A DNA stretch of 64,000 nt, from assembly GCA_051252415.1 (NCBI GenBank), contig JBPOGA010000013.1, positions 43,522 through 107,521 of the forward strand, written 5' to 3'. The notes beneath the pieces were generated by a model. That model had not been told where the DNA came from and did no database searches. It was given only the letters and a program-made list of their open reading frames with translations. Made by a program: the position numbers and the translations under genes. The stretch comes from JBPOFY01 sp051252415 (lineage in GTDB: Bacteria; Verrucomicrobiota; Verrucomicrobiia; Opitutales; Coraliomargaritaceae). Of this stretch, positions 28,986 through 38,555 are shown piece by piece (within the stretch, counting starts at the first letter, position 1; each line of letters begins with the position of its first letter).

Positions 28986-29741
28986 TTAGCGGCTCAAAGG
29001 TTTCACAACGAAGCTGCGAATCGCGACCGGACCGTGATCTCCCTGAATCGAAACTGGACCCGTTTCCGCCTCTCCCTGAATCGGGTTCGATACAGTGGGC
29101 GCTGGGACTGAAACCTCTTTCTGCACTAACTGTCCGTTCAACTGCACTGAAAGGAAACGTGCATCTTCGATTTTTTCACCCTCTGAATTGAATCGTGGCG
29201 CACGAAAGCGAATATCTAGTCGCTGCCATTCACCGGGAGCTTTCGCTGCATTTACTAAAGGAGCAGATCCCGCGTAGAGAGGACGATCTCCGATATCGAC
29301 ACCCTTTCGTGCCCATTCCTCATAAATGCCGCCTATGTCACTAAACTTGACCTCCTTCTTTCCATAGCTGTCGAAAATCTGGACCTCATAGCGCCCCATC
29401 AAATATATGCCAGCATTTGAGCCTTTTGGAATCATGAACTCCAGCGTCACCTCGACATCCCCGTAGCTTTTCTTCGTCAGTAAGTAAGGCAGTCTTTTCA
29501 CACGCGCATCTCCGTTAAGCAGTATTTTACCACGGGCATTGGGAGAGCTCTTAAAATTTCCAGCATCCTCATCACTTAACGACACGCGATCCACTAAATG
29601 CCAATGCTTCGTTTTCTGAAAGTTCTCCAAGACCTGACCAGAAATGAGTTCTTCGGCCCCAGCAAAGCTACCGACCAAGCACAAAGCTCCGGCACACATC
29701 AATGTTCTTATACCAATCACGCCACGAGTTAATCTATTCAT
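28986..29741 (-). CDS. DUF1080 (3-keto-disaccharide hydrolase-like) exported protein
   Basis: A 251-residue protein with a leader (about 1-28, ending SFAGA) and one DUF1080/PF06439 jelly-roll domain. Typical features are the alternating strands of YGDVEVTLEFMIPKGSNAGIYLMGRYEVQIFD (about 108-140, split here into contiguous strands) and the closing HGPVAIRSFVVKPL. Members include 3-keto-glucoside hydrolases and laminin-like sugar-binding proteins, and are abundant in Planctomycetes and Verrucomicrobiota. It is 27 bp downstream of the lyase gene in the same orientation, so the two are probably cotranscribed. A role in hydrolysing oxidised (3-keto) glycosides would fit the sugar dehydrogenase next door, but that link is speculative. 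Confidence 0.8.
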   Translation of the reverse strand: MNRLTRGVIGIRTLMCAGALCLVGSFAGAEELISGQVLENFQKTKHWHLVDRVSLSDEDAGNFKSSPNARGKILLNGDARVKRLPYLLTKKSYGDVEVTLEFMIPKGSNAGIYLMGRYEVQIFDSYGKKEVKFSDIGGIYEEWARKGVDIGDRPLYAGSAPLVNAAKAPGEWQRLDIRFRAPRFNSEGEKIEDARFLSVQLNGQLVQKEVSVPAPTVSNPIQGEAETGPVSIQGDHGPVAIRSFVVKPLSR

Positions 29742-29768
29742 CGCATCATAAAGACATGCTCACTCGAA

Positions 29769-30974
29769 TTAATAAAACATAAAACAGTTCAATGACAGCA
29801 AGTCGTCACCATTACCTGAAAATTTCAAATAGAGATCTCGCTTACCAGACACCCGCGTAATGTTAGTTTTTATGGTTTCCCAGACCTGAGCGCCTCCCGT
29901 AGAAGTGACATGATATTCCCCGATCTGTTTACCATTAGGACTATCTAATCGAAGCTCAATGGTGCCTGAATTCGCAGAGGCCACTCGTGCTTTAAAACTA
30001 CCACATCCACTTCCAAAATTAATATCTCGGTAAGCCACCCAGTTTGAATTTTGGATATTGGTTAAATTAAAGCCTCCATTCTTATCCAAGCAAACTTCTG
30101 TATCCACTCCAGATTCATTACTGTAATATTCGGCATCGATGATGTTGTAAGCGTTACGCCCATCAGCCATTGGGTTCACGAGTGCCCAGGCTCCATGCGG
30201 ATTCCCTTTAAGCTGGCTTACATCATCATAATAAATGGTTCGCGTTTCGTTCTTCGTATAATCTGCGGCATCCGCGCAATACATACCCCACTTCAGGCCG
30301 ATACCATTCAGCATCGTGTCACCGTCCCATTCATCATCGTAGGCAAACTTCCCAGTATAATCATAGGTTGGAGAATCTTCGGCAGCTCCGTTATACCAAA
30401 CCTTCACTTTCCCCACTTCAGGATCCGTGGATGGTTTCCAGTAAATAATAATGGGGAGCCACGTATCACGTGGAATATCACGATCGAGCACACCGATCGT
30501 ATGATTTTTAGTTAACCAATCACGATGCTCGATACTGAGTCGGTTATCATTTACAATCAAAGTGCCCGCCCAAGATCCGCCCTTACCGTGTGCAAATAGC
30601 TGCAATACAATGCAATTTTTATCGTCGGGATACTCCCTAGACGGAAAGTAGATACTCAATCCATACCAACCATCTTCTCTAAAACGAAGTTCTGATTTGG
30701 AATCACCACTACAAGCCTCCATCCCCCGATCTAGTCGAGAGCCGTCATAGTCTTTAGCGCTCCACCAAACTTTCGCCGCCTTTCGCTCATCAATCGTTTC
30801 TACATCGATATAGGAAGGACGTTTAAATGTGCACTCCCAGTAAGGCTCAAGCTCACCGTCTTCAAAACTCGTCTGATAAAACTCATCGCAGTTAACAAAA
30901 GCGACACTAGCAACGGCATGATTGATGCACAATAAGCTCAGCAATACGAAAAGAGTTTTAGTCAATAAAGTCAT
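29769..30974 (-). CDS. Heparinase-I-like polysaccharide lyase with C-terminal CBM6
   Basis: A 401-residue exported protein (leader about 1-22). Residues ~25-265 form a PF14099-type polysaccharide lyase jelly-roll, with SELRFREDGWYGLSIYFPS, IVLQLFAHGKGGSW and WLPIIIYWKPSTDPEVGKVKVW typical of the heparin lyase I fold (PL13/PL20-like families). Residues ~275-401 are a CBM6-type module (IIDAEYYSNESGVDTEVC, NWVAYRDINFGSGCGSFKARVAS, LYLKFSGNGDDLLSLNCFMF). It should cleave a uronic-acid-containing polymer by beta-elimination, or bind it. It is 54 bp downstream of the LacI gene and 27 bp upstream of DUF1080, all in one orientation. Substrate is unknown; glucuronan or glucuronofucan backbones are plausible. 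Confidence 0.8.
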   Translation of the reverse strand: MTLLTKTLFVLLSLLCINHAVASVAFVNCDEFYQTSFEDGELEPYWECTFKRPSYIDVETIDERKAAKVWWSAKDYDGSRLDRGMEACSGDSKSELRFREDGWYGLSIYFPSREYPDDKNCIVLQLFAHGKGGSWAGTLIVNDNRLSIEHRDWLTKNHTIGVLDRDIPRDTWLPIIIYWKPSTDPEVGKVKVWYNGAAEDSPTYDYTGKFAYDDEWDGDTMLNGIGLKWGMYCADAADYTKNETRTIYYDDVSQLKGNPHGAWALVNPMADGRNAYNIIDAEYYSNESGVDTEVCLDKNGGFNLTNIQNSNWVAYRDINFGSGCGSFKARVASANSGTIELRLDSPNGKQIGEYHVTSTGGAQVWETIKTNITRVSGKRDLYLKFSGNGDDLLSLNCFMFY

Positions 30975-31028
30975 GGAGCTTTCTATATATGCTATTTAAT
31001 GGATGCATGTCATCATGAAAAACTTAAA

Positions 31029-32096
31029 CTATGTGCGCCTGCAGTCAGGCAGCATAGAGCCATCAACCCACTTACCTTCGATCAAGGTTTCATTACACTG
31101 CTCCGGCTGGCCAAAACTTTTTTCTGCAATTAACGCGGTTAGCATGCGCACAGCAGCTCGACCGATTTCGTAGGGACTTTGATCAATGCCCGTATCAATT
31201 GTCGTGTCGTGAATACTCGTTGTCGCCAGTCCCACATCATCTGGAATCGAGAAGTTTAAATTCTGCAGCATCTCAAGCGTTTCACTATTATCCGTGATAA
31301 TTGCATCGGGCTGGCTTTCCTTTAGCCAAACATCGAAAGCAACTTGCTGGCGCTCAAAAGAATCCTCCGGATTCAGTGCTAGTAAGGGCAGCTGATTTTC
31401 CACTGGAAGTGCTCGCTGTGCCCAACTATAACCCGCACCAAAATAACGGGTCGCCCAATATTCACAGACAAAGCCGATTCGTTGATAACCCAAATCACGC
31501 GCACGCTCGAAGGCCATCATCGCATTCGCGATTTGAGCACTGCCGACAAAGTGCATTTTCAGTCCGGAAGCAACACGGCCCAAACGCACGGTCGCAAAGC
31601 TCGACCAATCGATTTCACCTAGGTCAATCGAACCCTCTCCAATCGGCGGAATCAGAATACCTTGAATGCTTCGAGCCTTAAAAATGGACTGCAGCCTCGA
31701 AAGCGGAGTTTCAATTGTATTAAAGGATTCGAGTTGATACCCCAAACGCTTCGCACAGTCGCTGGCGCCCTGCCAATAGAGATCAAATTCATTATGGTGC
31801 TGACGTAACTGTTCAGGCTCTTCCCAAGGATTGATCCATGCGATAACGGACTGGATTGGTTTTGTATGACTACTCGCCCGGTAGCGAGACAGGGAGGACA
31901 GTAACGGATCCGGCACATAACCCATCGCGTCTGCCTTCGCCAAAACCTTCTCTTTCAATTTATCTGAAACGCCTGAGAGGTTTCTCAATGCCTTCGAAAC
32001 AGTGACGTGAGAAATACCCATTTCAGCAGCAATATCACGTAGCGTCACGCGACGGCGCTGCTGATCCTTAGATTTATCTGATTCTGCTTCTTTCAT
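31029..32096 (-). CDS. LacI-family transcriptional regulator
   Basis: A 355-residue repressor-type protein. Residues ~17-65 form the LacI helix-turn-helix and hinge (VTLRDIAAEMGISHVTVSKA, then ALRNLSGVSDKLKEKVLAKA). The rest is a periplasmic-binding-protein-like sensor domain (about 75-345) with the usual ILIPP, RIGFV and PDAIITDN segments. It is divergent from the first GH95 gene across 319 bp and precedes the lyase and DUF1080 genes in the same orientation, so it may control both sides. Family members usually bind palindromic operators and release them with a sugar. A 9+9 bp palindrome at 52001-52020 is a possible target, but this pairing is a guess. Confidence 0.9.
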   Translation of the reverse strand: MKEAESDKSKDQQRRRVTLRDIAAEMGISHVTVSKALRNLSGVSDKLKEKVLAKADAMGYVPDPLLSSLSRYRASSHTKPIQSVIAWINPWEEPEQLRQHHNEFDLYWQGASDCAKRLGYQLESFNTIETPLSRLQSIFKARSIQGILIPPIGEGSIDLGEIDWSSFATVRLGRVASGLKMHFVGSAQIANAMMAFERARDLGYQRIGFVCEYWATRYFGAGYSWAQRALPVENQLPLLALNPEDSFERQQVAFDVWLKESQPDAIITDNSETLEMLQNLNFSIPDDVGLATTSIHDTTIDTGIDQSPYEIGRAAVRMLTALIAEKSFGQPEQCNETLIEGKWVDGSMLPDCRRT

Positions 32097-32130
32097 GAAA
32101 TGGCTTAGAACATTCTTCGGGTTATTATAT

Positions 32131-32210
32131 GGAGCGTCCGGCTCCGTCCGGACATTGCGTTAGAGTCAGCCTCTTAGTGGTTGCGGTGTCCGGACAGAGC
32201 CGGACGCTCC
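32131..32210. repeat. GGAGCGTCCGG hairpin element
   Basis: Inverted arms GGAGCGTCCGGCTCCGTCC and GGACAGAGCCGGACGCTCC enclose about 35 bp. They match the internal hairpin of the MITE-like element at 1788-1923, but the CTGTCTCAAAATT ends are absent here. It lies in the LacI/GH95 divergent gap (32097-32415), where I see no gene. Confidence 0.75.
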
Positions 32211-32415
32211 CACCTCACAAAATTTCACGAAGCACCCCAAAATGTCTCTATTCAGGTCATTAAATAGCACATAAGAATCGAAAAGCAGAGCCCAAAGTAA
32301 CAGGTTAGCCTAAGTGCCACTTGATTACGCTCTACATCTGGTTATTTTATGTATTAATCGCACCTACGCATCTGTGCAAAATGTAATCCCAAACACAGTC
32401 AAAAATTTAAATCAT

Positions 32416-34794
32416 ATGTTGAAAATCATCTCTACCTGCTCTTCCGCCCTATTGCTTATGTCAATTGCTGCCTTCGCCGCCAAACATACGATGCCAGAAT
32501 CGTTTAACCCTTCGGTTGACCTCAACTTCACTGACAAGGCCTCAGCCCCAGAGCAACCATTGGTGCTCTGGTATGATGAGCCCGCTGAAAAATGGGAAAA
32601 CAACGCTCTACCTGTCGGCAACGGTCGACTCGCAGCGATGGTCTTCGGTGGTGTCGACAAGGAACGCATCCAGATCAACGAAGAAACAGTCTGGGAGGGG
32701 GAATACCTTGATCGCCACAACCCAGAAGCGTTGAAAGCGCTCCCTAAAGTCCAAGAACTACTCTTTGAGGGCAAGAACAACGAAGCGAAGAGTCTAGCAG
32801 GCAAGTCCATGCTGGGTCGCCCGCATAAAATCGAGTCTTACCAAACACTGACAGATCTACTCTTCGATTTCTCAGATACCAATTCCGTGGCAAACTACCA
32901 CCGCGAGCTCGACCTGACTACAGGTATCGCTCGCACGAACTACCGAATCGATGACACGACATTTACACGCGACGTATTCGTGAGTGAACCGGATCAGGTG
33001 CTTGTCATCCACATGACTTCGGATAAACCCCGCCAAATCAACTTCACCGCTCGCTTCGACCGCCGCGACGCCACCATGAGCGAAGAACGAGGCAATCGAA
33101 TTGTCCTACGCGGCAAGCTAAAAGGTGTCAGCTATGAGGCACAACTCCTACCACGCGTAAAGGGTGGCAGGGTAAAAGTAAAAGACGGCAAACTCACAAT
33201 CTCCAACGCCGATGAAGTGACTCTCCTACTTACTGGCGCGACTAGTTATGTGAACGCAGAAGACTATTCGGCCGACGCGACAAAGCGCTGTGAAGATGTG
33301 CTCAAACCAGTTTGGCAAAAGCCCTACGATCAGATCCTCGCGGATCACATCGCTGACCACCAGAATTTGTTCAACCGCGTGTCCATCGACCTCGGCAGCA
33401 CCGAAGCAGTCAATCTCCCGACTGACGAGCGCTTACAGGCCATGAAAAAAGGTGCGCAGGATCCCCACTTGGAAGCACTTTACTTCCAGTATGGCCGCTA
33501 CCTACTCATGGGCAGCTCACGCCCTGGCTACTTGCCCGCCAACCTTCAAGGCAAATGGTGCCAGAACTACAAGGCACCTTGGAACAGCGATTACCACTTA
33601 AACATCAACTTTCAGATGAACTACTGGCCGGTGCATATTGCCAACCTATCAGAGTGTCACCTGCCATATATGGATTACATCGAGAGTCTCGTGCCTTATG
33701 GTAAAGAGACAGCAAAGCGCCACTATGACGCTGATGGCTGGGTCGTGCACCACCTCTCCGATATCTTTGGCAAGACCACACCAGCCGACGGTGTGCATGG
33801 CGTCTGGCCGATGGGTGCCGCTTGGACGGTTCGTGATTTCATGGAATACTACTGGTTCACCGGCGACGAAAAATTCCTCAAAGAGCGCGCTTACCCGATC
33901 ATGAAAAGTGCATCGGAGTTCATGCTCGATTTCCTTGTCGAAGCACCTAAGGGCTCTCCCGGCGAAGGCAGACTGGTATCCAACCCATCCCACTCTCCCG
34001 AGAATATATTCATCAAGGCAGACGGTTCCGAGTCTGAGTTTACATACGCCGCGACAATGGATCTACAAATTGTCCACGACCTCTTCACCAATGTGCTAGA
34101 GGCGCATAGTATTCTTGATCCCTATGGCAAGTTCGACAGTAGCTTCCGCAAGGAATTAGAAACCGCACTCGCCAAGCTACAGCCGATGCAAATCAGTGAG
34201 AAGACAGGGCGCCTGATGGAATGGATCGAGGACTACGACGAACGCGACCCGAAACATCGTCACGTTTCGCACCTCTACGGCCTGCATCCAGGGCGCCAAA
34301 TCAATAAAAACGACACGCCCGAATTCTTTGAAGCAGCACGCAAGACACTCGAAGCACGCGGTGATAAGAGCACTGGTTGGAGCATGGGCTGGAAAACCAA
34401 CTTCTGGGCACGTTTCCACAATGGCGAACGCGCGCACCAACTGCTCCGCACCTTACTTACAAAAGGCACCTTGGACAACCTCTTCGATACACACCCTCCT
34501 TTCCAAATCGATGGCAACTTCGGTGGCACGGCAGCGATTGCTGAAATGCTCCTACAGAGCCACGCGGGCGAAGTCGAACTCCTACCCGCACATCCCAAAG
34601 CTTGGGGCACTGGTTCAGTGACAGGCCTGCGTGCACGTGGCGGTTTCGAAGTCGATATCGCATGGCAGGATGGCATACTAACTGAAGCCAAGATCACTTC
34701 GTTAGTCGGCAATCCACTCAAGCTCCGCTACGGCAATGCGACCAAAGAAGTCAAACTCGCCAAGGGTGACACTTTCACTTGGAACGGAAAATAA
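32416..34794 (+). CDS. GH95 glycoside hydrolase, copy 1 (alpha-L-fucosidase or alpha-L-galactosidase)
   Basis: An inverting exo-glycosidase, 792 residues from the ATG at 32416, chosen because it starts a leader (MLKIISTCSSALLLMSIAAF) while the upstream extension has none. The N-terminal beta-sandwich begins at LWYDEPAEKWENNALPVGNG. The (alpha/alpha)6 catalytic domain has the conserved Asn pair in HLNINFQMNYWP, the acid Glu in NPSHSPEN and the base Asp in QIDGNFGGTAAIAEML. These match the residues known in Bifidobacterium AfcA. It is exported and would remove terminal alpha-1,2-fucose or L-galactose. A PEP-CTERM gene starts 20 bp downstream, so it is in an operon with it. It is most similar to copy 3 over most of its length. 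Confidence 0.93.
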   Translation: MLKIISTCSSALLLMSIAAFAAKHTMPESFNPSVDLNFTDKASAPEQPLVLWYDEPAEKWENNALPVGNGRLAAMVFGGVDKERIQINEETVWEGEYLDRHNPEALKALPKVQELLFEGKNNEAKSLAGKSMLGRPHKIESYQTLTDLLFDFSDTNSVANYHRELDLTTGIARTNYRIDDTTFTRDVFVSEPDQVLVIHMTSDKPRQINFTARFDRRDATMSEERGNRIVLRGKLKGVSYEAQLLPRVKGGRVKVKDGKLTISNADEVTLLLTGATSYVNAEDYSADATKRCEDVLKPVWQKPYDQILADHIADHQNLFNRVSIDLGSTEAVNLPTDERLQAMKKGAQDPHLEALYFQYGRYLLMGSSRPGYLPANLQGKWCQNYKAPWNSDYHLNINFQMNYWPVHIANLSECHLPYMDYIESLVPYGKETAKRHYDADGWVVHHLSDIFGKTTPADGVHGVWPMGAAWTVRDFMEYYWFTGDEKFLKERAYPIMKSASEFMLDFLVEAPKGSPGEGRLVSNPSHSPENIFIKADGSESEFTYAATMDLQIVHDLFTNVLEAHSILDPYGKFDSSFRKELETALAKLQPMQISEKTGRLMEWIEDYDERDPKHRHVSHLYGLHPGRQINKNDTPEFFEAARKTLEARGDKSTGWSMGWKTNFWARFHNGERAHQLLRTLLTKGTLDNLFDTHPPFQIDGNFGGTAAIAEMLLQSHAGEVELLPAHPKAWGTGSVTGLRARGGFEVDIAWQDGILTEAKITSLVGNPLKLRYGNATKEVKLAKGDTFTWNGK

Positions 34795-34814
34795 TCTGTG
34801 TTACTAGCTTAGGC

Positions 34815-35657
34815 ATGAGGCTTAAACACTTATTTTTTACTGCAGGGCTCGTTAGCACATCAGTTTTTGCGCAGACTGTGACAGTCGATGACACATTCTC
34901 TGATGACGAAATAAGCACAAATAGGTTTGGAACGGGAACGGGCTTCCTGTCTCGTGTAGTCACTGGCGGCATTGTGTCAGAATCAGGCGGAATTGTGTAT
35001 CTGGACTCCCCTAAGGATGGTGGATCTCGGGTGCTAATTAATTCTAATGAATCAGCCGACACCACAACAGCACGTCGTATCGCATATAGATTTGAAGGCG
35101 TAAATTTTGCTCTTTCCGACGACGACAGCGGCGACGGCGAAACCCACCGAACTTTCCTAGGCGTTCGAAGTGATCCTAGGGTCGGCAACAGTTCAATTGA
35201 AAGCCCAGGTGAAGGTTTCTACGTGGAGTTTGGTTTCGGAGGCATGTCGGGCAATCCTGATGGGACGAGCACATTCTTCTACATGAACTCAGACAATGTC
35301 CCCACAGCATTAGCTAGCTGGACCTTCGACAACCTCAGCCTTCTTGATTCTGAAGTGAACACTACTGAACTAGATATCGAAATCATTTTGGACCGATCCG
35401 ATTGGTCGATCAATATCCAAGGCGATAGCGCGAATAATTCTCCAATTCGTTTCTCGGGCACTCATGCCGCTACGGGTATAACAAATCGCATAACAACAGG
35501 ACACGCGTTCATCGGAAACCAATCTGAAAGCCCAAACTTAAACCTGTCGGCTAAGCGCGTAAGCATTCCTGAGCCGAAAACTTTCGCTCTACTCGCTGGC
35601 ATACTCGGACTAAGTGCAGTGTTGATTCGACGCACAGAGCCATATGTCCGCACCTAG
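34815..35657 (+). CDS. PEP-CTERM protein sharing its domain with the giant lyase at 45590-51796
   Basis: A 280-residue exported protein, started at the ATG at 34815 (MRLKHLFFTAGLVSTSVFAQ, a clean leader). A jelly-roll-like domain fills residues ~20-245. The C terminus is SIPEPKTFALLAGILGLSA followed by VLIRR, a canonical PEP-CTERM sorting signal, and should be exosortase-processed. The body closely matches residues 41-272 of the giant lyase: both have DDSGDG.THRT.LG.R, PGEGFYVEFGFG, SGN..GTSTFFY, LASWTFD and NQSESPNL. A shared binding domain on a sorted surface protein and on a lyase suggests the same ligand. It lies 20 bp after GH95 copy 1 and about 96 bp before copy 2, so all three are probably cotranscribed. 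The function is otherwise unknown. Confidence 0.82.
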   Translation: MRLKHLFFTAGLVSTSVFAQTVTVDDTFSDDEISTNRFGTGTGFLSRVVTGGIVSESGGIVYLDSPKDGGSRVLINSNESADTTTARRIAYRFEGVNFALSDDDSGDGETHRTFLGVRSDPRVGNSSIESPGEGFYVEFGFGGMSGNPDGTSTFFYMNSDNVPTALASWTFDNLSLLDSEVNTTELDIEIILDRSDWSINIQGDSANNSPIRFSGTHAATGITNRITTGHAFIGNQSESPNLNLSAKRVSIPEPKTFALLAGILGLSAVLIRRTEPYVRT

Positions 35658-35696
35658 TTTGGGTCAAATTACTGCCCCGACCGACCATTCATTTCT

Positions 35697-35729
35697 CCCC
35701 CATCCCCCATCCCCCATCCCCCATCCCCC
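35697..35729. repeat. Heptanucleotide tandem repeat upstream of GH95 copy 2
   Basis: Four CCCCCAT units plus a fifth CCCCC lie 25 bp before the ATG at 35754. A 7-bp non-coding tract here could vary in length by slippage and change promoter or leader spacing. Confidence 0.8.
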
Positions 35730-35753
35730 AATACGTATACAAAATACGCATAA

Positions 35754-38123
35754 ATGAAAAAAATCAGAATCTGCCTACTGGCACTGTTTGCTGTTATGTC
35801 ACAGACAAATGCTAGCACCTCGCAAGATAACTCAAATGCCATGAAGCTCTGGTATGAGCAACCCGCTGCGGAATGGACGGATGCCTTGCCCATCGGTAAT
35901 GGTCGACTCGGCGCCATGGTTTATGGCGGCATTCAGCTAGAACAGTTACAATTAAACGAGGACACTCTCTGGAGTGGCGGGCCACATAGCTACGACAATC
36001 CAGAAGCTCATTCGCACCTTTCCAATGTTCGGGAACTACTGAAAGACGGCGAGTATGTTAAGGCTGAAGATGAAGCGCAAAAAATGATGGGCACGCCCGT
36101 CAAACAGATGGCTTACCAACCTCTTGGCGACCTGTTGCTAATGTTTCCGCAAGGCGAGACAACAGGAAACTATCGCCGCGAACTCGATATGGAAACGGCT
36201 GTAACTACTGTATCCTACGGCATCGGCACTGCCTTCGGTTCCGTAAACTACACCCGAAAGACCTTCGCATCCCACCCCGACCAAGCCATTGTGATGCGCT
36301 TGGAAAGCTCTCGTGAAAAGCAGCTCTCCTTTGACCTTCTGCTAACTAGTCCACACGCCTCCAAGTCGGAGGCCGTCGGCGACGGCAAGCTATTGATGAC
36401 CGGCCAAGTCGGCCCACGTTTAGAGCGCGGATTGATTGGACCATGGGAAGGCGAAGGCACCCGATTTGCCGCACAGGTCAAAGTGGTGATCGAAGGCGGC
36501 ACGATGGTCGAACAAGGCGATAAGATCTCTGTGCGCGATGCCAAAGCGGCAACTCTAGTTTATGTAGCGGACACTAGTTTTGTGAATTATCGGGATGTCA
36601 GCGGAGACCCCGTTCAACTTGTGAATGCGCAAATGGCCGCCGTCGAAGGCAAATCATTCGATGAGCTGTATAAACGTCACGTCGAAGACCATTCGAAATT
36701 GTTTGAGCGTGTATCACTCGACTTGGGCGGCGATCAAGCGGAGCAAAACCTACCCACCGACAAACGCCTCAAGCGCGTTGTCAATGAGGGCGTCGCGGAT
36801 CCACTGCTGACCGAGCAGCTCTTTCACTACGGTCGCTACCTAATGATCGCAGGCTCTCGTCAGGGCACCCAACCACTCAATTTACAAGGTATCTGGAACG
36901 GCACAGTCAACCCACCCTGGTGCAGTAAATACACCATCAATATCAACATCCAGATGAACTACTGGGTGGCAGAAGTGTGCAACCTCAGCGAGCTACACAT
37001 GCCATTGCTTGTGATGGCGGCCGAACTTCAAGCACCGGGCAGAGAGACCGCTAAGACTCATTACCGCGCCGACGGATGGGTCACGCACCACAACACCGAC
37101 ATCTGGCGCGGCACCGCCCCCGTCGATGGTGCACAATGGGGCATGTGGCCAACAGGCGGCGCATGGCTTTGCCAGCACCTTTGGGAACACTATCTATATA
37201 CTGGCGACGTCGAATTCCTGAAGGGAGCCTACCCGATCATGAAGGGCGCAGCGACTTTCTTCCTCAGCGAGGGCGTGCTTGTGGAAAATGAGAATGGCTT
37301 CCTCATGACCTCACCATCGATCTCACCGGAACATAGCCATGGCGGCGCTTCGAAGGATGGCCTGAGCACAGGACGCAGTGCCATTGCCCTCTGCCAAGGA
37401 CCCACCATGGATCAGCAAATCCTGCGCGATCTTTTTGCCAACTGTATCGAAGCTGCAGAGATTTTAAAACTGGACGAAGACTTCCGTATCCAAGTTTCAG
37501 ATACACGTGCACGACTACAGCCGATGATCATCGGTCGGCATGGGCAACTTCAAGAGTGGCTCCAAGATTGGGATAACCCTGACAACCCACACAGCCACGT
37601 CTCACACCTATACGGGCTTTTCCCAAGTGCACAGATCAACCCCATCGACACACCGGAGCTCTTTGAGGCTGCCAAGGTTTCACTCATTCAACGTGGCGAC
37701 ACTGCTGGATGGCCCGGCGCATGGAGAATTTCCCTTTGGGCACGTGCGGGCGACGGCGAGCGAGCGCACAACATAGTTAGCAATCACATCCCTCTCCGCC
37801 TCAATGACAACCTCTTCAACAGTGCCCGCTTTCAGATCGACGCCAATTTTGGCACCACTGCGGGTATCGCTGAAATGCTGCTGCAGAGCCACAATGGAGA
37901 GCTTCACCTCCTACCCGCCTTGCCCGCAGCTTGGCCCGATGGCTCCGTCACAGGCCTACGCGCCCGAGGCGGCTTCGAAGTCGATATTGCTTGGAAAGAC
38001 GGCAAGCTAACCGAAGCGACTATTCATTCGCTCAACGGCAATAAGCTCAAGCTACGCCATGGCGACCACACCCTTGAAAAGCAATTGAAGGCAGGCAGCC
38101 GTTTCCAATGGGATGGACAATAG
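35754..38123 (+). CDS. GH95 glycoside hydrolase, copy 2
   Basis: A 789-residue exported enzyme (leader about 1-22, MKKIRICLLALFAVMSQTNA). The N-terminal domain starts at LWYEQPAAEWTDALPIGNG. Catalytic features are intact: Asn pair in TININIQMNYWVAEV, acid Glu in SPSISPEHS, base Asp in QIDANFGTTAGIAEML. It differs from copies 1 and 3 around the active site (DIWRGTAPVDGAQWGMWPTG instead of the DIFGKTTPADGVHGVWPMG type), so it may prefer another linkage or neighbouring sugar. It lies downstream of the PEP-CTERM gene, separated by about 96 bp that include a heptanucleotide repeat. GH95 includes alpha-1,2-L-fucosidases and alpha-L-galactosidases; which applies here cannot be decided from sequence. 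Confidence 0.93.
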   Translation: MKKIRICLLALFAVMSQTNASTSQDNSNAMKLWYEQPAAEWTDALPIGNGRLGAMVYGGIQLEQLQLNEDTLWSGGPHSYDNPEAHSHLSNVRELLKDGEYVKAEDEAQKMMGTPVKQMAYQPLGDLLLMFPQGETTGNYRRELDMETAVTTVSYGIGTAFGSVNYTRKTFASHPDQAIVMRLESSREKQLSFDLLLTSPHASKSEAVGDGKLLMTGQVGPRLERGLIGPWEGEGTRFAAQVKVVIEGGTMVEQGDKISVRDAKAATLVYVADTSFVNYRDVSGDPVQLVNAQMAAVEGKSFDELYKRHVEDHSKLFERVSLDLGGDQAEQNLPTDKRLKRVVNEGVADPLLTEQLFHYGRYLMIAGSRQGTQPLNLQGIWNGTVNPPWCSKYTININIQMNYWVAEVCNLSELHMPLLVMAAELQAPGRETAKTHYRADGWVTHHNTDIWRGTAPVDGAQWGMWPTGGAWLCQHLWEHYLYTGDVEFLKGAYPIMKGAATFFLSEGVLVENENGFLMTSPSISPEHSHGGASKDGLSTGRSAIALCQGPTMDQQILRDLFANCIEAAEILKLDEDFRIQVSDTRARLQPMIIGRHGQLQEWLQDWDNPDNPHSHVSHLYGLFPSAQINPIDTPELFEAAKVSLIQRGDTAGWPGAWRISLWARAGDGERAHNIVSNHIPLRLNDNLFNSARFQIDANFGTTAGIAEMLLQSHNGELHLLPALPAAWPDGSVTGLRARGGFEVDIAWKDGKLTEATIHSLNGNKLKLRHGDHTLEKQLKAGSRFQWDGQ

Positions 38124-38136
38124 AGGTAGCGCAGGC

Positions 38137-38201
38137 GCGTCCCGCGCCGCATCCGTCCTTACTGGCGAGGCATTTCGAACGTTCGTCCGGCGCAGGGACG
38201 C
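38137..38201. repeat. Palindromic element after GH95 copy 2 (possible terminator)
   Basis: Arms GCGTCCCGCGCC (38137-38148) and GGCGCAGGGACGC (38189-38201) are inverted repeats just 14 bp after the GH95 stop. It could serve as a terminator or be a REP-class repeat; no T-tract follows. Confidence 0.45.
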
Positions 38202-38234
38202 ACAAAATGGCACTAGCTTAAAGAGACTACTATC

Positions 38235-38312
38235 GTAGGGCCTTTGCTTGCAAAGCGCCGCCAGTTTGAGCCGGACAGTGCCCACGCGGCATCGAGCAAG
38301 CTCGAGCCCTAC
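38235..38312. repeat. Intact REP-like element
   Basis: It starts GTAGGGCCTTTGCTTGCAAA with AGCGCCGCC next and ends GAGCAAGCTCGAGCCCTAC. It is the uninterrupted relative of the element at 1768-1997. Together with 38137-38201 it fills much of the 38124-38555 gap; the remainder is AT-rich with no recognisable gene. Confidence 0.7.
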
Positions 38313-38510
38313 ATTGGCTCAATCCGTTTTGTCTCAGATGCCTCTTAAGGTTGTGCCATTGCTTCGCCACCTTCACTCTGTTTCGTCGGGACGCGCCTTA
38401 GCATCCAGAAAATATTTATACATATATTTTTCATCTAGCATGGGACACGTGAAATTAACCGCCCGCTTCGCTAAAGTTCGCAGAGAGCACAGTGATTCTG
38501 CTGATACATT

Positions 38511-38540
38511 TTGTGGATGTAATACAATAATCGCTATACT
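38511..38540 (+). promoter_or_regulatory. Candidate promoter of the GH78 gene
   Basis: TTGTGG (38511-38516) and TATACT (38535-38540) are spaced by 18 bp and end 15 bp before the ATG at 38556. The match to the housekeeping sigma consensus is moderate. Confidence 0.35.
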
Positions 38541-38555
38541 ATAAAATCATACATA

